Shown piece by piece: positions 22,732-30,499 of a DNA stretch of 42,047 nucleotides; the stretch's first letter is position 1; each line of letters starts with the position of its first letter. The notes under the pieces are model-generated. The model worked only from the letters and a program-made list of their open reading frames with translations, did not search any database and had not been told where the DNA came from. The translations under genes and the position numbers were made by a program. This DNA is from Halorientalis persicus (GTDB lineage: Archaea; Halobacteriota; Halobacteria; Halobacteriales; Haloarculaceae): NCBI RefSeq assembly GCF_900110215.1, contig NZ_FOCX01000026.1:1-42047 (forward strand), given 5' to 3'.

Positions 22732-24012
22732 TCATCGACTGGCGTCGTCGAGTGTGACCTGCGTGGTTCGACTAGCGACAGATTCTTCGCTGGTACTGCC
22801 GAGAGTCTGCGGTTCGCAGTGCTGTTGGCGGCTGTCTGTCTCGGTTTCGGGCGTGATCGTCTGCTGGATTGTGTTCTCTTCGAGAGCGGCCGCAGCCTCC
22901 TGTTGGCGGCGCTTGACCGAAGCCGCGACTTGGCTGGCCCGGCCTTGGCACGTTTCGCAGAGTGTTTGCTGGCAGCTGTCCGCGTCGGCAATCCGTTCCC
23001 GCAGGTCGGTATGAGACATTCCGCCGTGACCGATGTAGCAGGTTTCATCGAGTCGTCCTCGCTGGATGGCCTGCTCTTTGTCGACTGCAGCGATGCTGTC
23101 GAAGATGCCGGGATACTCGTTTTTGAGGACGGTGAGTCGCATCGGGTTGGGCTTGGTCTGTTTCCGAAGCGAACTCACCTCTTCGTAGATGTCGGGATGT
23201 TCGTCTTCCAGCAGATAGACGCGACCGCGGTATTCTTGCACGCGCTGCTCCGTATTCAGTAACCATTCGGCGTGGTCTGGGAATTTTGCTTGGAGGTTGA
23301 CGAGTTCCTCGTCGCGATGGCCGTAGGCGAGACAGAAGCAGTCGCCACTGCGGTGGATCTTTCGGGCGACGGGGTTACGCGGGAGGTTGTGACGGCCGCG
23401 ATACTTGGCGACCCACTCATCGGATTTGTCGATGAGTGGTGAGAGCCACCAACCGCGGAAGTTGCCACCGTTTGAAGGATCTTCGTACTGGACTTCGGCT
23501 TCGATGTTTTCCATACGGCGATCGGATTCGAGGCGACGGACGCCAGAGAAGTACTTCACGCCGCCGGCCCGATGCCGGCTGAAGTAGCCCAGTTGCCGCC
23601 CCTTGAAGTAGATATAGGCCTGCCGGTGGAGGCTTGGACCGGGGAACGCGTACCGGTAGGCGAACAGGTCGAACGGCATCGGCGAGGAGATGATGAAGAA
23701 GGGCCAGTTGAACTTCTTACATATTTCCCGCACGTAGTCGATATTTGCCGGCAGCGATGAGTTCGTTGCAAGATGGATAACGAAATCCGCCATGTCGTTC
23801 TCCATGGCGAGATGGGTGAGGGCGAGCGAGTCATCCCCTCCAGAGAAGAGGACAGCGCGGTCTTTTCCACCGCCGACGCCAGAGGTATCGAGAACGCGGC
23901 TGATCTCCCAGATGTCCACGGGATCTGAGCTTGGTTCTGGTTTCGAGAGATGCTCGGACTGGACAGTTTCCTCTGGTGGTCCGATTTCCTCGTAGCCGTC
24001 GAGTTCGATCAT
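22732..24012 (-). CDS. PAPS-reductase/DndC-like PP-loop protein
   Basis: A protein of 426 residues. A PP-loop SGGDDS at 57-62 (AVLFSGGDDSLALTHLA) and a GVRRLESDRR motif identify the adenine nucleotide alpha-hydrolase superfamily, near PAPS reductase and DndC. Such proteins activate a substrate with ATP or reduce/transfer sulfur. Further Cys residues occur as GDCFCLAYG, ETCYIGHGG and CQQTLCETC, which could hold zinc or an iron-sulfur cluster. The last 50 residues are polar. It is the second gene of a two-gene unit, 3 nt after the gene at 24016. No other dnd gene is present, so phosphorothioation is not indicated; a role in tailoring a modified base is a reasonable guess. Confidence 0.8.
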   Translation of the reverse strand: MIELDGYEEIGPPEETVQSEHLSKPEPSSDPVDIWEISRVLDTSGVGGGKDRAVLFSGGDDSLALTHLAMENDMADFVIHLATNSSLPANIDYVREICKKFNWPFFIISSPMPFDLFAYRYAFPGPSLHRQAYIYFKGRQLGYFSRHRAGGVKYFSGVRRLESDRRMENIEAEVQYEDPSNGGNFRGWWLSPLIDKSDEWVAKYRGRHNLPRNPVARKIHRSGDCFCLAYGHRDEELVNLQAKFPDHAEWLLNTEQRVQEYRGRVYLLEDEHPDIYEEVSSLRKQTKPNPMRLTVLKNEYPGIFDSIAAVDKEQAIQRGRLDETCYIGHGGMSHTDLRERIADADSCQQTLCETCQGRASQVAASVKRRQQEAAAALEENTIQQTITPETETDSRQQHCEPQTLGSTSEESVASRTTQVTLDDASR

Positions 24013-24015
24013 GGG

Positions 24016-24279
24016 TCACTCGATCTCTTCGAGCGTGACAAAGAACGGCCCCTGCCACTTTCGAGCCTTTTTCGGTGCGTTTTGGTGGTTTCGTAACTGG
24101 TCAGACTCTGCGGTGTTGTCTTCGAGTAGTTCGCCGTCTTCGTCGATTGCGTCGTCCCGGGGGACTGTGAACTCGAAGGCATCCCCGGTGAGCGCGTATC
24201 CGTTGTCCCAGACCTGTGGATAGAATTTCACGTGAACCTGCTCGCTGTCTGCCGTCTGCTGTGGATTGGTACTGCTCAT
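24016..24279 (-). CDS. Small unknown protein upstream of the PP-loop gene
   Basis: A protein of 87 residues (MSSTNPQQTADSEQVHVKFY...). The segment YALTGDAFEFTVPRDDAIDE resembles a part of the protein at 22112-22672. ATG 24279 has a promoter element centred 24 nt upstream. With only 3 nt to the PP-loop gene, the two are probably made together. Confidence 0.66.
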   Translation of the reverse strand: MSSTNPQQTADSEQVHVKFYPQVWDNGYALTGDAFEFTVPRDDAIDEDGELLEDNTAESDQLRNHQNAPKKARKWQGPFFVTLEEIE

Positions 24280-24297
24280 GGCTCGCGTCGCCCGCTG

Positions 24298-24305
24298 GCG
24301 AGAAA
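24298..24305 (-). promoter_or_regulatory. GTTTYTCGC-type promoter element
   Basis: GTTTCTCGCC on the coding strand; T-tract centred about 24 nt before ATG 24279. Confidence 0.7.
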
Positions 24306-24320
24306 CAGTGGAACCTGTAC

Positions 24321-25178
24321 TCAGGGAGGGTCTTTCAGTCGTTCTGCGACGTCGACTGGCACGAGACGGGGGGCAGGATATGTGTATGTTCGGATTGCGT
24401 CTCCAGAGGCGATTTCTTGGAGCCGTTCGGGATCGTCGTCCCATTCATCCGCCTCTGGGAGATCAGACTCGAAGGCGACGGTTGCGACGGAAGCGTCGTC
24501 CGGATAGTTCTCGTTGTAGTCGGCGACGGTGTCGGTGTCGGTGACGTAGTGGGCGTCGGCGGAGTCAGGTGGGAGCGCGACGACGACGGCAACGCTTGCG
24601 GTGTCCTCTGGCCTGAATGTCGTAGTATCCCCAGTATCCAGAACGCGCATACCGACTTCGAGAGTGTGGGCCGCTTCGGGATCAAGTGTGGTCGCAATCT
24701 GCTTTGCTGTTTCGACGCGGTCGTCAATGTAGTTTGAGAGACTGGCGACGTTCTCACCGTCTCGGATTCGGGATTTGATTTCCTCGAACAGCGACTTGCA
24801 GATTCGCTCCTGTTCTGTCGTCGCTGTCTCGTATCGTTGTTTTTCTGTGTCGTTGCCGTGGCGGTAGCCCAGTAGTTTGTGATCCCGGAACAGTTGGTGG
24901 ACGCGCCGCGAGGCTTCGTCGTACAGGTCGCTAACCTGTGCCCAGTCGGCAGTGCCGTCGAGTGACTTCTGTCTGTATTCGCTGTCAGTGACGATTTTCT
25001 CGGCGAAATTCCGAGCGTACTGCTCGTGAAACTCGTCGTAGTAGAACCAGCGTGTCACACTGTAGTCGTCACCGTTGATGAAGACGACTTCTGTCGCACC
25101 GACGGGGCCGCCGGTGTCGAATTCGACGGTAATACTGGCATCGCCAATCTCGTATGTGTCGATTGTGCCGCGTGCCAT
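24321..25178 (-). CDS. Unknown protein
   Basis: A protein of 285 residues. An N-terminal beta-rich part (ASITVEFDTGGPVGATEVVF) precedes a helical middle with many charged residues (about 70-160), a second beta-rich part (TLEVGMRVLDTGD, ASVAVVVALPPDSA) and a C-terminal region with a Pro-rich end. No family recognised. ATG 25178 lies 9 nt after the upstream stop, so it is probably the last gene of the operon starting at 27658. Confidence 0.64.
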   Translation of the reverse strand: MARGTIDTYEIGDASITVEFDTGGPVGATEVVFINGDDYSVTRWFYYDEFHEQYARNFAEKIVTDSEYRQKSLDGTADWAQVSDLYDEASRRVHQLFRDHKLLGYRHGNDTEKQRYETATTEQERICKSLFEEIKSRIRDGENVASLSNYIDDRVETAKQIATTLDPEAAHTLEVGMRVLDTGDTTTFRPEDTASVAVVVALPPDSADAHYVTDTDTVADYNENYPDDASVATVAFESDLPEADEWDDDPERLQEIASGDAIRTYTYPAPRLVPVDVAERLKDPP

Positions 25179-25187
25179 TTTTTCAGT

Positions 25188-26393
25188 TCATTTGAGGGCG
25201 TCAAACGTCGTTGAGACGTGATATCCGAAGTTGTAGTCTTCGACGGATGTTGAATCTAGGTGGCTGTTGGCGTTGAGCCCGACTTGTTTGAGAGTGGCCA
25301 ATGCTTCGGGGAGTGTTTTGGGGAGGTCATCTGTGTTCGTGGATGGCTCGAAGTCAATCGACTGCGGTTCTAGTTCAGATGGATCCAGCCCGACTGTATC
25401 GAAGAGGTCATCGACGACTGCTTCGCGTGGTTGGTGGAACGAAAACTCACCAAAATCAAAACAGAACATCGTTGTTTCTCCGAGGTCGTGTAGTGTCACG
25501 TTGACTTTGTCTGGCTCCTGCTTGACAAGCCGGTGGATTGCGATGGTTTTCACTGAGTATAGCGCTTTTTTCTGAATGGAGTAGGCTCGGGCTTCAGCTC
25601 CGGCGTTGGCTTGATATGCGTCATCGGCTTCAATGTCAAGGCGTTTCGCGTGTCGGTTGATTGTGAAAACCGCCTCAAGAATGTCGTCTGACCAGATGAG
25701 TGGGTCTAGCTCTCCGAAGTCAATTGATGGATGTCGAGATGGGAGAGATATGTCTAGTTCACGTTTTTCGTAGTCCGGTTCTGATGGCCATTCTGAAAGG
25801 TCATCAAGTGGTTCGATACGGACAATTGTTCCGACCTGGATCCGATCGAAACCTCTGGCGTCCGTTTCTGCATTTTCCCCGTGTGTAACATACAGAGTGA
25901 GTGTCGGATATTCGATTGGGACCGGGGGTCGATCTGGCTCATCATCGATCTGATCGTTCCACTCTGTGAGTAACGGCGAATCGTCTGGGAGTGGCTCAAG
26001 ATGGTCGAATCTATAGTCATCATCGGACGCCTCGAAGAGGTTGTCTTCGCGACTTGCCCAGACTTCGAGTCTCCGATTCATATCGGTGAACGGGTCGTGT
26101 GGATCGACTGCATCGTGTTCTTGATGTCTAGAAAGGCCTACTCGCTCCCATTCGGTTGCAGGGAGGTGGACTCCACCAAAACTGGAGACATTGAGACCAC
26201 CGTCTTCGACACTGGCCTGTTCGATTACGGCGTCGAAAGACGATACTTCTGCAGTAGTTGTTTCTGGAGTCCCACTAGAGTACGGCTCTGTTGGAATCGT
26301 GAGTTGGCTGTTCTTGAGAAAGAATCGGGCAGGATTCCCTTCGTTTGCTACAAGATGGTGCGCGACGACATCCGGTGGATCTTGCTCTGGCAT
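25188..26393 (-). CDS. Unknown protein
   Basis: A protein of 401 residues with no recognised domain. Several strand-rich stretches occur (PTLTLYVTHGENAETDARG, IQVGTIVRIEPLDDL), and the C-terminal half is mixed, with YSIQKKALYSVKTIAIHRLV. Codon use is slightly more AT-rich than in neighbouring genes. It lies 38 nt after the gene at 26432 and 9 nt before the gene at 24321, likely in one operon. Confidence 0.64.
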   Translation of the reverse strand: MPEQDPPDVVAHHLVANEGNPARFFLKNSQLTIPTEPYSSGTPETTTAEVSSFDAVIEQASVEDGGLNVSSFGGVHLPATEWERVGLSRHQEHDAVDPHDPFTDMNRRLEVWASREDNLFEASDDDYRFDHLEPLPDDSPLLTEWNDQIDDEPDRPPVPIEYPTLTLYVTHGENAETDARGFDRIQVGTIVRIEPLDDLSEWPSEPDYEKRELDISLPSRHPSIDFGELDPLIWSDDILEAVFTINRHAKRLDIEADDAYQANAGAEARAYSIQKKALYSVKTIAIHRLVKQEPDKVNVTLHDLGETTMFCFDFGEFSFHQPREAVVDDLFDTVGLDPSELEPQSIDFEPSTNTDDLPKTLPEALATLKQVGLNANSHLDSTSVEDYNFGYHVSTTFDALK

Positions 26394-26431
26394 CTGTGAG
26401 TGTGTTGGGTATCTCTTGGAGAGTTCTAGTT

Positions 26432-26827
26432 TTAGGTATTGTCCTGGGTCTGGTCCCAGTCGTCGCGCTGCTTTGCCTGCTCAAGCGCGTCGGCAGGATC
26501 GAGCGATGCTTCCACGGCGCCGGCGAGTACTCGGTCGGGATATATCTGCACAGTCTCTTGTCCCGTGTCGAACTCTGCAACGGGGGGCTCGTCGACCGTG
26601 AGTTCGTGCTGCTCGCGAAGGCTGGTCGGTGGCCGACGCTCGAGTTCGATGACAGTCTGCCGGCCCGGTTCTCGCGGGTCGTCGCGGGACCGAATGCCGT
26701 AGGGCTTGAGTGCGTCTCGTGCGTTCCTGGTCAGTGGGCGATTGGGACTTACGACGGTGGTCGTCTCTGGTACTGGATCGAGCGACGGCTCGGCAGCTGG
26801 TGCGGTAGCCTGCTGGCTGTTACTCAT
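26432..26827 (-). CDS. Unknown acidic protein
   Basis: A protein of 131 residues (MSNSQQATAPAAEPSLDP...). It is polar and Pro-rich at first, then carries a short basic part (RPLTRNARDALKPYGIRSRD) and a C-terminal helix. No family recognised. ATG 26827 overlaps the upstream gene by 8 nt. Confidence 0.62.
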   Translation of the reverse strand: MSNSQQATAPAAEPSLDPVPETTTVVSPNRPLTRNARDALKPYGIRSRDDPREPGRQTVIELERRPPTSLREQHELTVDEPPVAEFDTGQETVQIYPDRVLAGAVEASLDPADALEQAKQRDDWDQTQDNT

Positions 26828-27047
26828 CGTTTCCCTCTCGAATATCGACACTGACGGTCGTGTCCTCTGTGACCGGATTTTCGATCTCACTGTAGCGACT
26901 GACGTGTTCGTTGTAGTCTTCGAGCAGCAGACTGATCTCTGCTTCGAGTTCGTCGGCGAGGTGGACGTGGTCGGCTTCGTCTGCTGGCAGTTCGAGGTTC
27001 GTGATGGCGATCTGGGCGAGGCCGGTGGCCTGGTCTGAATCGGTCAT
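26820..27047 (-). CDS. Small acidic unknown protein
   Basis: A protein of 75 residues, very acidic, with one long helix (HLADELEAEISLLLEDYNEHV) flanked by strands. No family recognised. ATG 27047 overlaps the upstream stop as ATGA and its own stop overlaps the next start by 8 nt. Confidence 0.64.
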   Translation of the reverse strand: MTDSDQATGLAQIAITNLELPADEADHVHLADELEAEISLLLEDYNEHVSRYSEIENPVTEDTTVSVDIREGNDE

Positions 27048-27658
27048 GAGTGGTGTTCGGACAGCGTGCTGTTTCGATCGATCGATGCACCGACGCCGAG
27101 CCGGTCGCGGCGGGCGTCGGATTCGTCTGTGTTGTCGGTGGCGTCAGGCTCGTAGTCGCGGCCAAACCGCCCGACCGGCGGCACGTCGTTGTCGTCGGTG
27201 AACTCGGGGAGCGCGGTGACTGGCTTAGGCTCATGTCGGAGGCCGCAGACGTCGATCTCGATGTGGCCGCCGATGGTGTAGCGACCGAAAATGTCGGTTG
27301 TTGCATCCGGTTCGACCACGGCAGCAACTTCGAACAACCGGTAGACGCCGGGTCCGTCACACGGATCGTCACAGGACGCACTGTGGCCGAAGTGGGGGAC
27401 TTTGCAGATGTCTGCCGGCTTCGGAACGTGGGGATGCGTGGCGGCGATGACCTCCACGTCGCCGAAGGTTTGGAGTTCGAGGACTTCTTTCACTGACCGT
27501 CCGTGGTCGGGGCTGACGATTTTCTCGAGATGCCGGAGTGAGTCGGCATTGATCTCCACGATCACAGAGATTTCCCGACAGAGTTGCTGGTCCGGTGCTG
27601 TGGCTTGGTCGCTCTGGTCTGTCATGTCTTGTTGGACCGACTTGGAATTTTCTGGCAT
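27044..27658 (-). CDS. Unknown protein, first gene of a five-gene operon
   Basis: A protein of 204 residues starting MPENSKSVQQDMTDQ. A beta-rich core (REISVIVEINADSLRHLEKI, VYRLFEVAAVVEPDATTDIF) includes a possible metal site: HFGHSASCDDPC followed by DVCGLRH. ATG 27658 is chosen over GTG 27667 because the promoter element is centred 25 nt before it. Genes at 27047, 26827, 26393 and 25178 follow. Confidence 0.66.
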   Translation of the reverse strand: MPENSKSVQQDMTDQSDQATAPDQQLCREISVIVEINADSLRHLEKIVSPDHGRSVKEVLELQTFGDVEVIAATHPHVPKPADICKVPHFGHSASCDDPCDGPGVYRLFEVAAVVEPDATTDIFGRYTIGGHIEIDVCGLRHEPKPVTALPEFTDDNDVPPVGRFGRDYEPDATDNTDESDARRDRLGVGASIDRNSTLSEHHS

Positions 27659-27677
27659 ATGCTTCACGTTCTAGGTG

Positions 27678-27685
27678 GCGAGAAA
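27678..27685 (-). promoter_or_regulatory. GTTTYTCGC-type promoter element
   Basis: GTTTCTCGCC on the coding strand; T-tract centred about 25 nt before ATG 27658. Confidence 0.7.
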
Positions 27686-27773
27686 CGACTGGTGGTGAGG
27701 GGCTACGACCGTGTCTTCTGTGCGATGTGTCCCCTCCTGTCGGTGCTACAGCGAATGGGACGTTCTGTCGGGC

Positions 27774-27962
27774 TTAGGCCCCCCCGACCTCGACGCCGAC
27801 GCGGAACTCGCCTTGCTCGGTGTCGATGTAGCCTTCGGCGTCGGCGTGGTCGATGGCTGCTTCGAAGGAGTCCCAGCCGCTGCCGAGGCTCCGGTACTCG
27901 CCGGTTCGGTCGTTGTAGACGAAGACAACCTCGTGGTTTTCGGGTGACTGATTGATGGACAT
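27774..27962 (-). CDS. 62-residue unknown protein
   Basis: A small acidic protein with pattern strand (NHEVVFVYNDRTGEYRSL), helix (SFEAAIDHADAEGY), strand (GEFRVGVEVGG), the same order as in several other tiny proteins of the window. It is a single-gene unit with its own promoter element centred 22 nt before ATG 27962. Confidence 0.66.
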   Translation of the reverse strand: MSINQSPENHEVVFVYNDRTGEYRSLGSGWDSFEAAIDHADAEGYIDTEQGEFRVGVEVGGA

Positions 27963-27978
27963 TGCACTCCTGCTGCTG

Positions 27979-27986
27979 GCGAGAAA
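27979..27986 (-). promoter_or_regulatory. GTTTYTCGC-type promoter element
   Basis: GTTTCTCGCC on the coding strand; T-tract centred about 22 nt before ATG 27962. Confidence 0.7.
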
Positions 27987-28004
27987 CAGACCTGACTCAG
28001 ACGA

Positions 28005-28448
28005 CTACTCGTTGGTGCTGGCGTATCTCTCGGCGAATTCTTGGAACCATGCGGGTGTGAAAATCATTGTGTCGTGACAGTTCCTGATAATATCGGCGGC
28101 TTCGTCGTAGGAGAGGTCTTCCAATTCCATGATAACCGCAATAGATGCATTCACCGACCGACACACTCCGCTCTCGCAGTGGACCAATGTCTTTCTCCCA
28201 GCACGCATATGCTCAAGAGTGGTCTCCACAGCCTCTGCAAACAGATCATATGAAAATTCAAGTTCGTTGTTTTCCGAGCCATGTTCGTCTGGGGAGTCTG
28301 AGAGAAGATACTGGTGATAGTACTCGCAATCTACTTTATCAGCGGTGTTAAACCGGCAGATGGAAACGACCGCATCGAATTCGGTCACTTCGTTGTCCGC
28401 GATATACTGGTGATGTGTCAGCCACAGATCGTCGATGACCTGATTCAT
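28005..28448 (-). CDS. Dual-specificity protein phosphatase
   Basis: A protein of 147 residues. The signature HCESGVCRS at 90-98 is the HCx5R(S/T) active-site loop of cysteine phosphatases, with Cys91 as nucleophile and Arg97 binding phosphate. LSDSPDEHG at about 49-57 may supply the general acid Asp. Length and the start (VIDDLWL, FDAVVSICRF) fit compact archaeal dual-specificity phosphatases. ATG 28448 is 7 nt after the upstream stop. Its partner gene is the DUF6884-like protein, so substrates might be nucleotides or proteins of the element. Confidence 0.85.
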   Translation of the reverse strand: MNQVIDDLWLTHHQYIADNEVTEFDAVVSICRFNTADKVDCEYYHQYLLSDSPDEHGSENNELEFSYDLFAEAVETTLEHMRAGRKTLVHCESGVCRSVNASIAVIMELEDLSYDEAADIIRNCHDTMIFTPAWFQEFAERYASTNE

Positions 28449-28455
28449 CGTGACA

Positions 28456-28986
28456 TCATCTAGTGGTTGTGTGGAAAGGCGGGAGGGATTCGTTGGCGTC
28501 GATTGTTTTTCGAAGCCAGCCCATCTGGTCGCCAATCCCGTCGAAATCGTGTTCCTCAAACGGGTAGACTGTCCGATATTCTGAAAGCACGGATCGGACT
28601 TGCTCTGGCAGGTAGTGCGACGTAGCGAGAACGACGATGGTGCCGACAGGCTCGCGTTCGTGGAGTTGCGTCGCCAGTTCCACGCAGACCTGATCAGCCC
28701 ACTCAGCGACCGCTTCATCCCCGATGTAGCTGTCGTCCTGGGGCCGGAGTGAGGCATCATACGTCGTGAGCGGCTCGTTCGGCTCAACGACGCCATGTTC
28801 TCCGGAGAGGATCAGCTGATCGTCGCACAATTCTTCTGAGAATTCCTGCTTGAGGGAGGCATACGACGAGTTGTAGAGGTCCTTCGCTGGGACTGTTTCA
28901 CCGTCGTCAAGATCCTGCTTGCTACTGCCACAGGCGATGAGGGCGATGTCGGTCGTGCCACGAGTGGTGTGGAGGGCGTTTGCCAT
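28456..28986 (-). CDS. DUF6884-like protein
   Basis: A protein of 176 residues. IALIACGSSKQDL near the N-terminus, PAKDLYNSSYASLKQ, and LILSGEHGVVEPNEPLTTYD are the typical blocks of a family annotated as DUF6884, frequent in phages and plasmids and without a proven reaction. The conserved Cys/Lys and His residues suggest an enzyme. ATG 28986 has a promoter element centred 29 nt upstream; the phosphatase gene follows after 7 nt. Given the TGT-like genes in the window, action on a nucleoside or base is possible but not shown. Confidence 0.7.
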   Translation of the reverse strand: MANALHTTRGTTDIALIACGSSKQDLDDGETVPAKDLYNSSYASLKQEFSEELCDDQLILSGEHGVVEPNEPLTTYDASLRPQDDSYIGDEAVAEWADQVCVELATQLHEREPVGTIVVLATSHYLPEQVRSVLSEYRTVYPFEEHDFDGIGDQMGWLRKTIDANESLPPFHTTTR

Positions 28987-29009
28987 GGGAATACTCTGCT
29001 CTCTCGGTT

Positions 29010-29017
29010 GCGAGAAA
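29010..29017 (-). promoter_or_regulatory. GTTTYTCGC-type promoter element
   Basis: GTTTCTCGC on the coding strand; T-tract centred about 29 nt before ATG 28986. Confidence 0.68.
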
Positions 29018-29046
29018 CGGTGTTCGCTTGCTGACTGGTGGTTGGT

Positions 29047-30369
29047 CTAGAGGTTGCTCTGGACGTCGAGTTCGTTCATCGCGTCGACGTCTTGGCTGAT
29101 CTCTTGGATTTTCGCGGTTTGCTGTTCGTTGGCGGCTGCAATTGCTTCGGCTTCGCTGGCCACATCTTCGAAGTCTTCGGCCGTTTCGTCGATCATGCTA
29201 GCGATTTCTTCGGTGCTTGCGGCTTGGTCGTCGGTCGCGTCTGCGACTTCGGCGACGCCGTCTGAGACTGCTTCAACTACTTTGGAGATGTCTTTGAATG
29301 TTTCCCCGGAATTCCGGACTTTCTCAGCGCCGTCCTGGACCACCCTGTTGGTTTCTTCGAGACTGGAAACCGTGTCGGTGGTGCTTTCACGGACGTGTGC
29401 GACGATTTCTTCGATTTCGGAGGCTCGTTGTTGGGACTCTTCGGCGAGTGATTTGACTTCGTCGGCAACGACGGCGAACCCGTCGCCGGCTTCGCCAGCA
29501 CGGGCGGCTTCGATGGAGGCATTCAGTGCCAGCAGGTTTGTCTGGTCGGCGATGTCGTTGATCACGTCGACGAGTTCGTTGATCTCTTGAATCCGGTCGT
29601 TGAGTTCTCGAACGTCGTCTGTTGCTTCGGCAGCGGCGTCCTCGATACCGGCCATGATCTCGATGGTCTCCTCAGCGTCTTCTTTCCCGGCTTCGGCCTT
29701 TTCTCGAGCCTGCTCGCTCGTTGTTTTGACCTCGTCTGCTGTGGCCGCGATTTCTTCGACTGTTGCACTCAGTGATGCGACTTCTTTCGAGACGTTCGTG
29801 ATCGAGTCCAGTTGCCTGTTGGCCTGCTGGCTAATCTCCTGTGAGTTGTCAGCGACTTCTTCAGACGACGCTTTGAGTTCGTCAACGGCGGATTTGATGC
29901 TTTGGCTTGCGGCTTTCTGATCGGAGATATCGCGGAATGTCTCGCTGATGGCAACAATATCGCCTTCCGGGTCGTGAATGGGCCGGACAACCAATTCCGT
30001 AGGGATGACCCGCCCGTCGTAGCTTTCTTTCTCGACTTCGACGCGGATTTCGTCCTTGCCTTCGTCGACGATCTGTTTGAGAGTGCAGTTGCCAGTCCCG
30101 CAGACTTCCGGATTGCAGAACTGGTCGTAGCATTTCACGGTCGCGCTATTTTCTGCGTCGACGCCGCCGAGTTGCTTCATTTGCTCGTTTTCCACAACGA
30201 CGTTGAAATCCAGATCGAGAATCCGCATCGCGGCGCCGGTCGACTCCATTACCTGCTTGAGATTGTTGGTTAGTACATCCCAGAGTTCGTCTTCTGGGAG
30301 TTCTTTGCCAGCGAAAATCTGTTGAGAGAAGTCTTCTCCTGCTGTTGAACCGTCTTCAGTGGTGGCCAT
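29047..30369 (-). CDS. Cytoplasmic PAS-containing chemotaxis transducer
   Basis: A protein of 440 residues without membrane segments. Residues about 35-150 form a PAS domain with four evenly spaced Cys (80, 85, 90, 95) that could bind a metal or sense redox state. The rest is a long coiled coil with the conserved MCP signalling tip (ADQTNLLALNASIEAARAGE...GFAVVADEVKSLAEES), which contacts CheA and CheW. Haloarchaea have several soluble transducers of this kind. It would feed a cytoplasmic signal to the host archaellum. No che gene is nearby. A weak CTCTCGCC stands 53 nt before the ATG; I do not count it as a promoter element. Confidence 0.92.
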   Translation of the reverse strand: MATTEDGSTAGEDFSQQIFAGKELPEDELWDVLTNNLKQVMESTGAAMRILDLDFNVVVENEQMKQLGGVDAENSATVKCYDQFCNPEVCGTGNCTLKQIVDEGKDEIRVEVEKESYDGRVIPTELVVRPIHDPEGDIVAISETFRDISDQKAASQSIKSAVDELKASSEEVADNSQEISQQANRQLDSITNVSKEVASLSATVEEIAATADEVKTTSEQAREKAEAGKEDAEETIEIMAGIEDAAAEATDDVRELNDRIQEINELVDVINDIADQTNLLALNASIEAARAGEAGDGFAVVADEVKSLAEESQQRASEIEEIVAHVRESTTDTVSSLEETNRVVQDGAEKVRNSGETFKDISKVVEAVSDGVAEVADATDDQAASTEEIASMIDETAEDFEDVASEAEAIAAANEQQTAKIQEISQDVDAMNELDVQSNL

Positions 30370-30499
30370 GTGTCGGGTATTTCATGCTCTGCAATTCAGT
30401 CTTGTTGCGATTCCCACGCGGCGAGAGGGGCTCTGCTCGGGGGTGGTTTGGACTGCTGCCTCAGTTGTTGGAGTAGCGAGACGGGGCTTCTCGCCATTC

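Noticed and set aside
21600-23048. Minus-strand frame of 482 codons as a single gene
   Set aside because: Only the last 146 residues look like protein. The upstream part is Arg/Pro/Ser-rich shadow of two other genes and crosses a promoter element.
22732-24012. Phosphorothioate (Dnd) modification system
   Set aside because: Only a DndC-like PP-loop protein is present; no cysteine desulfurase, DndB, DndD or DndE was seen.
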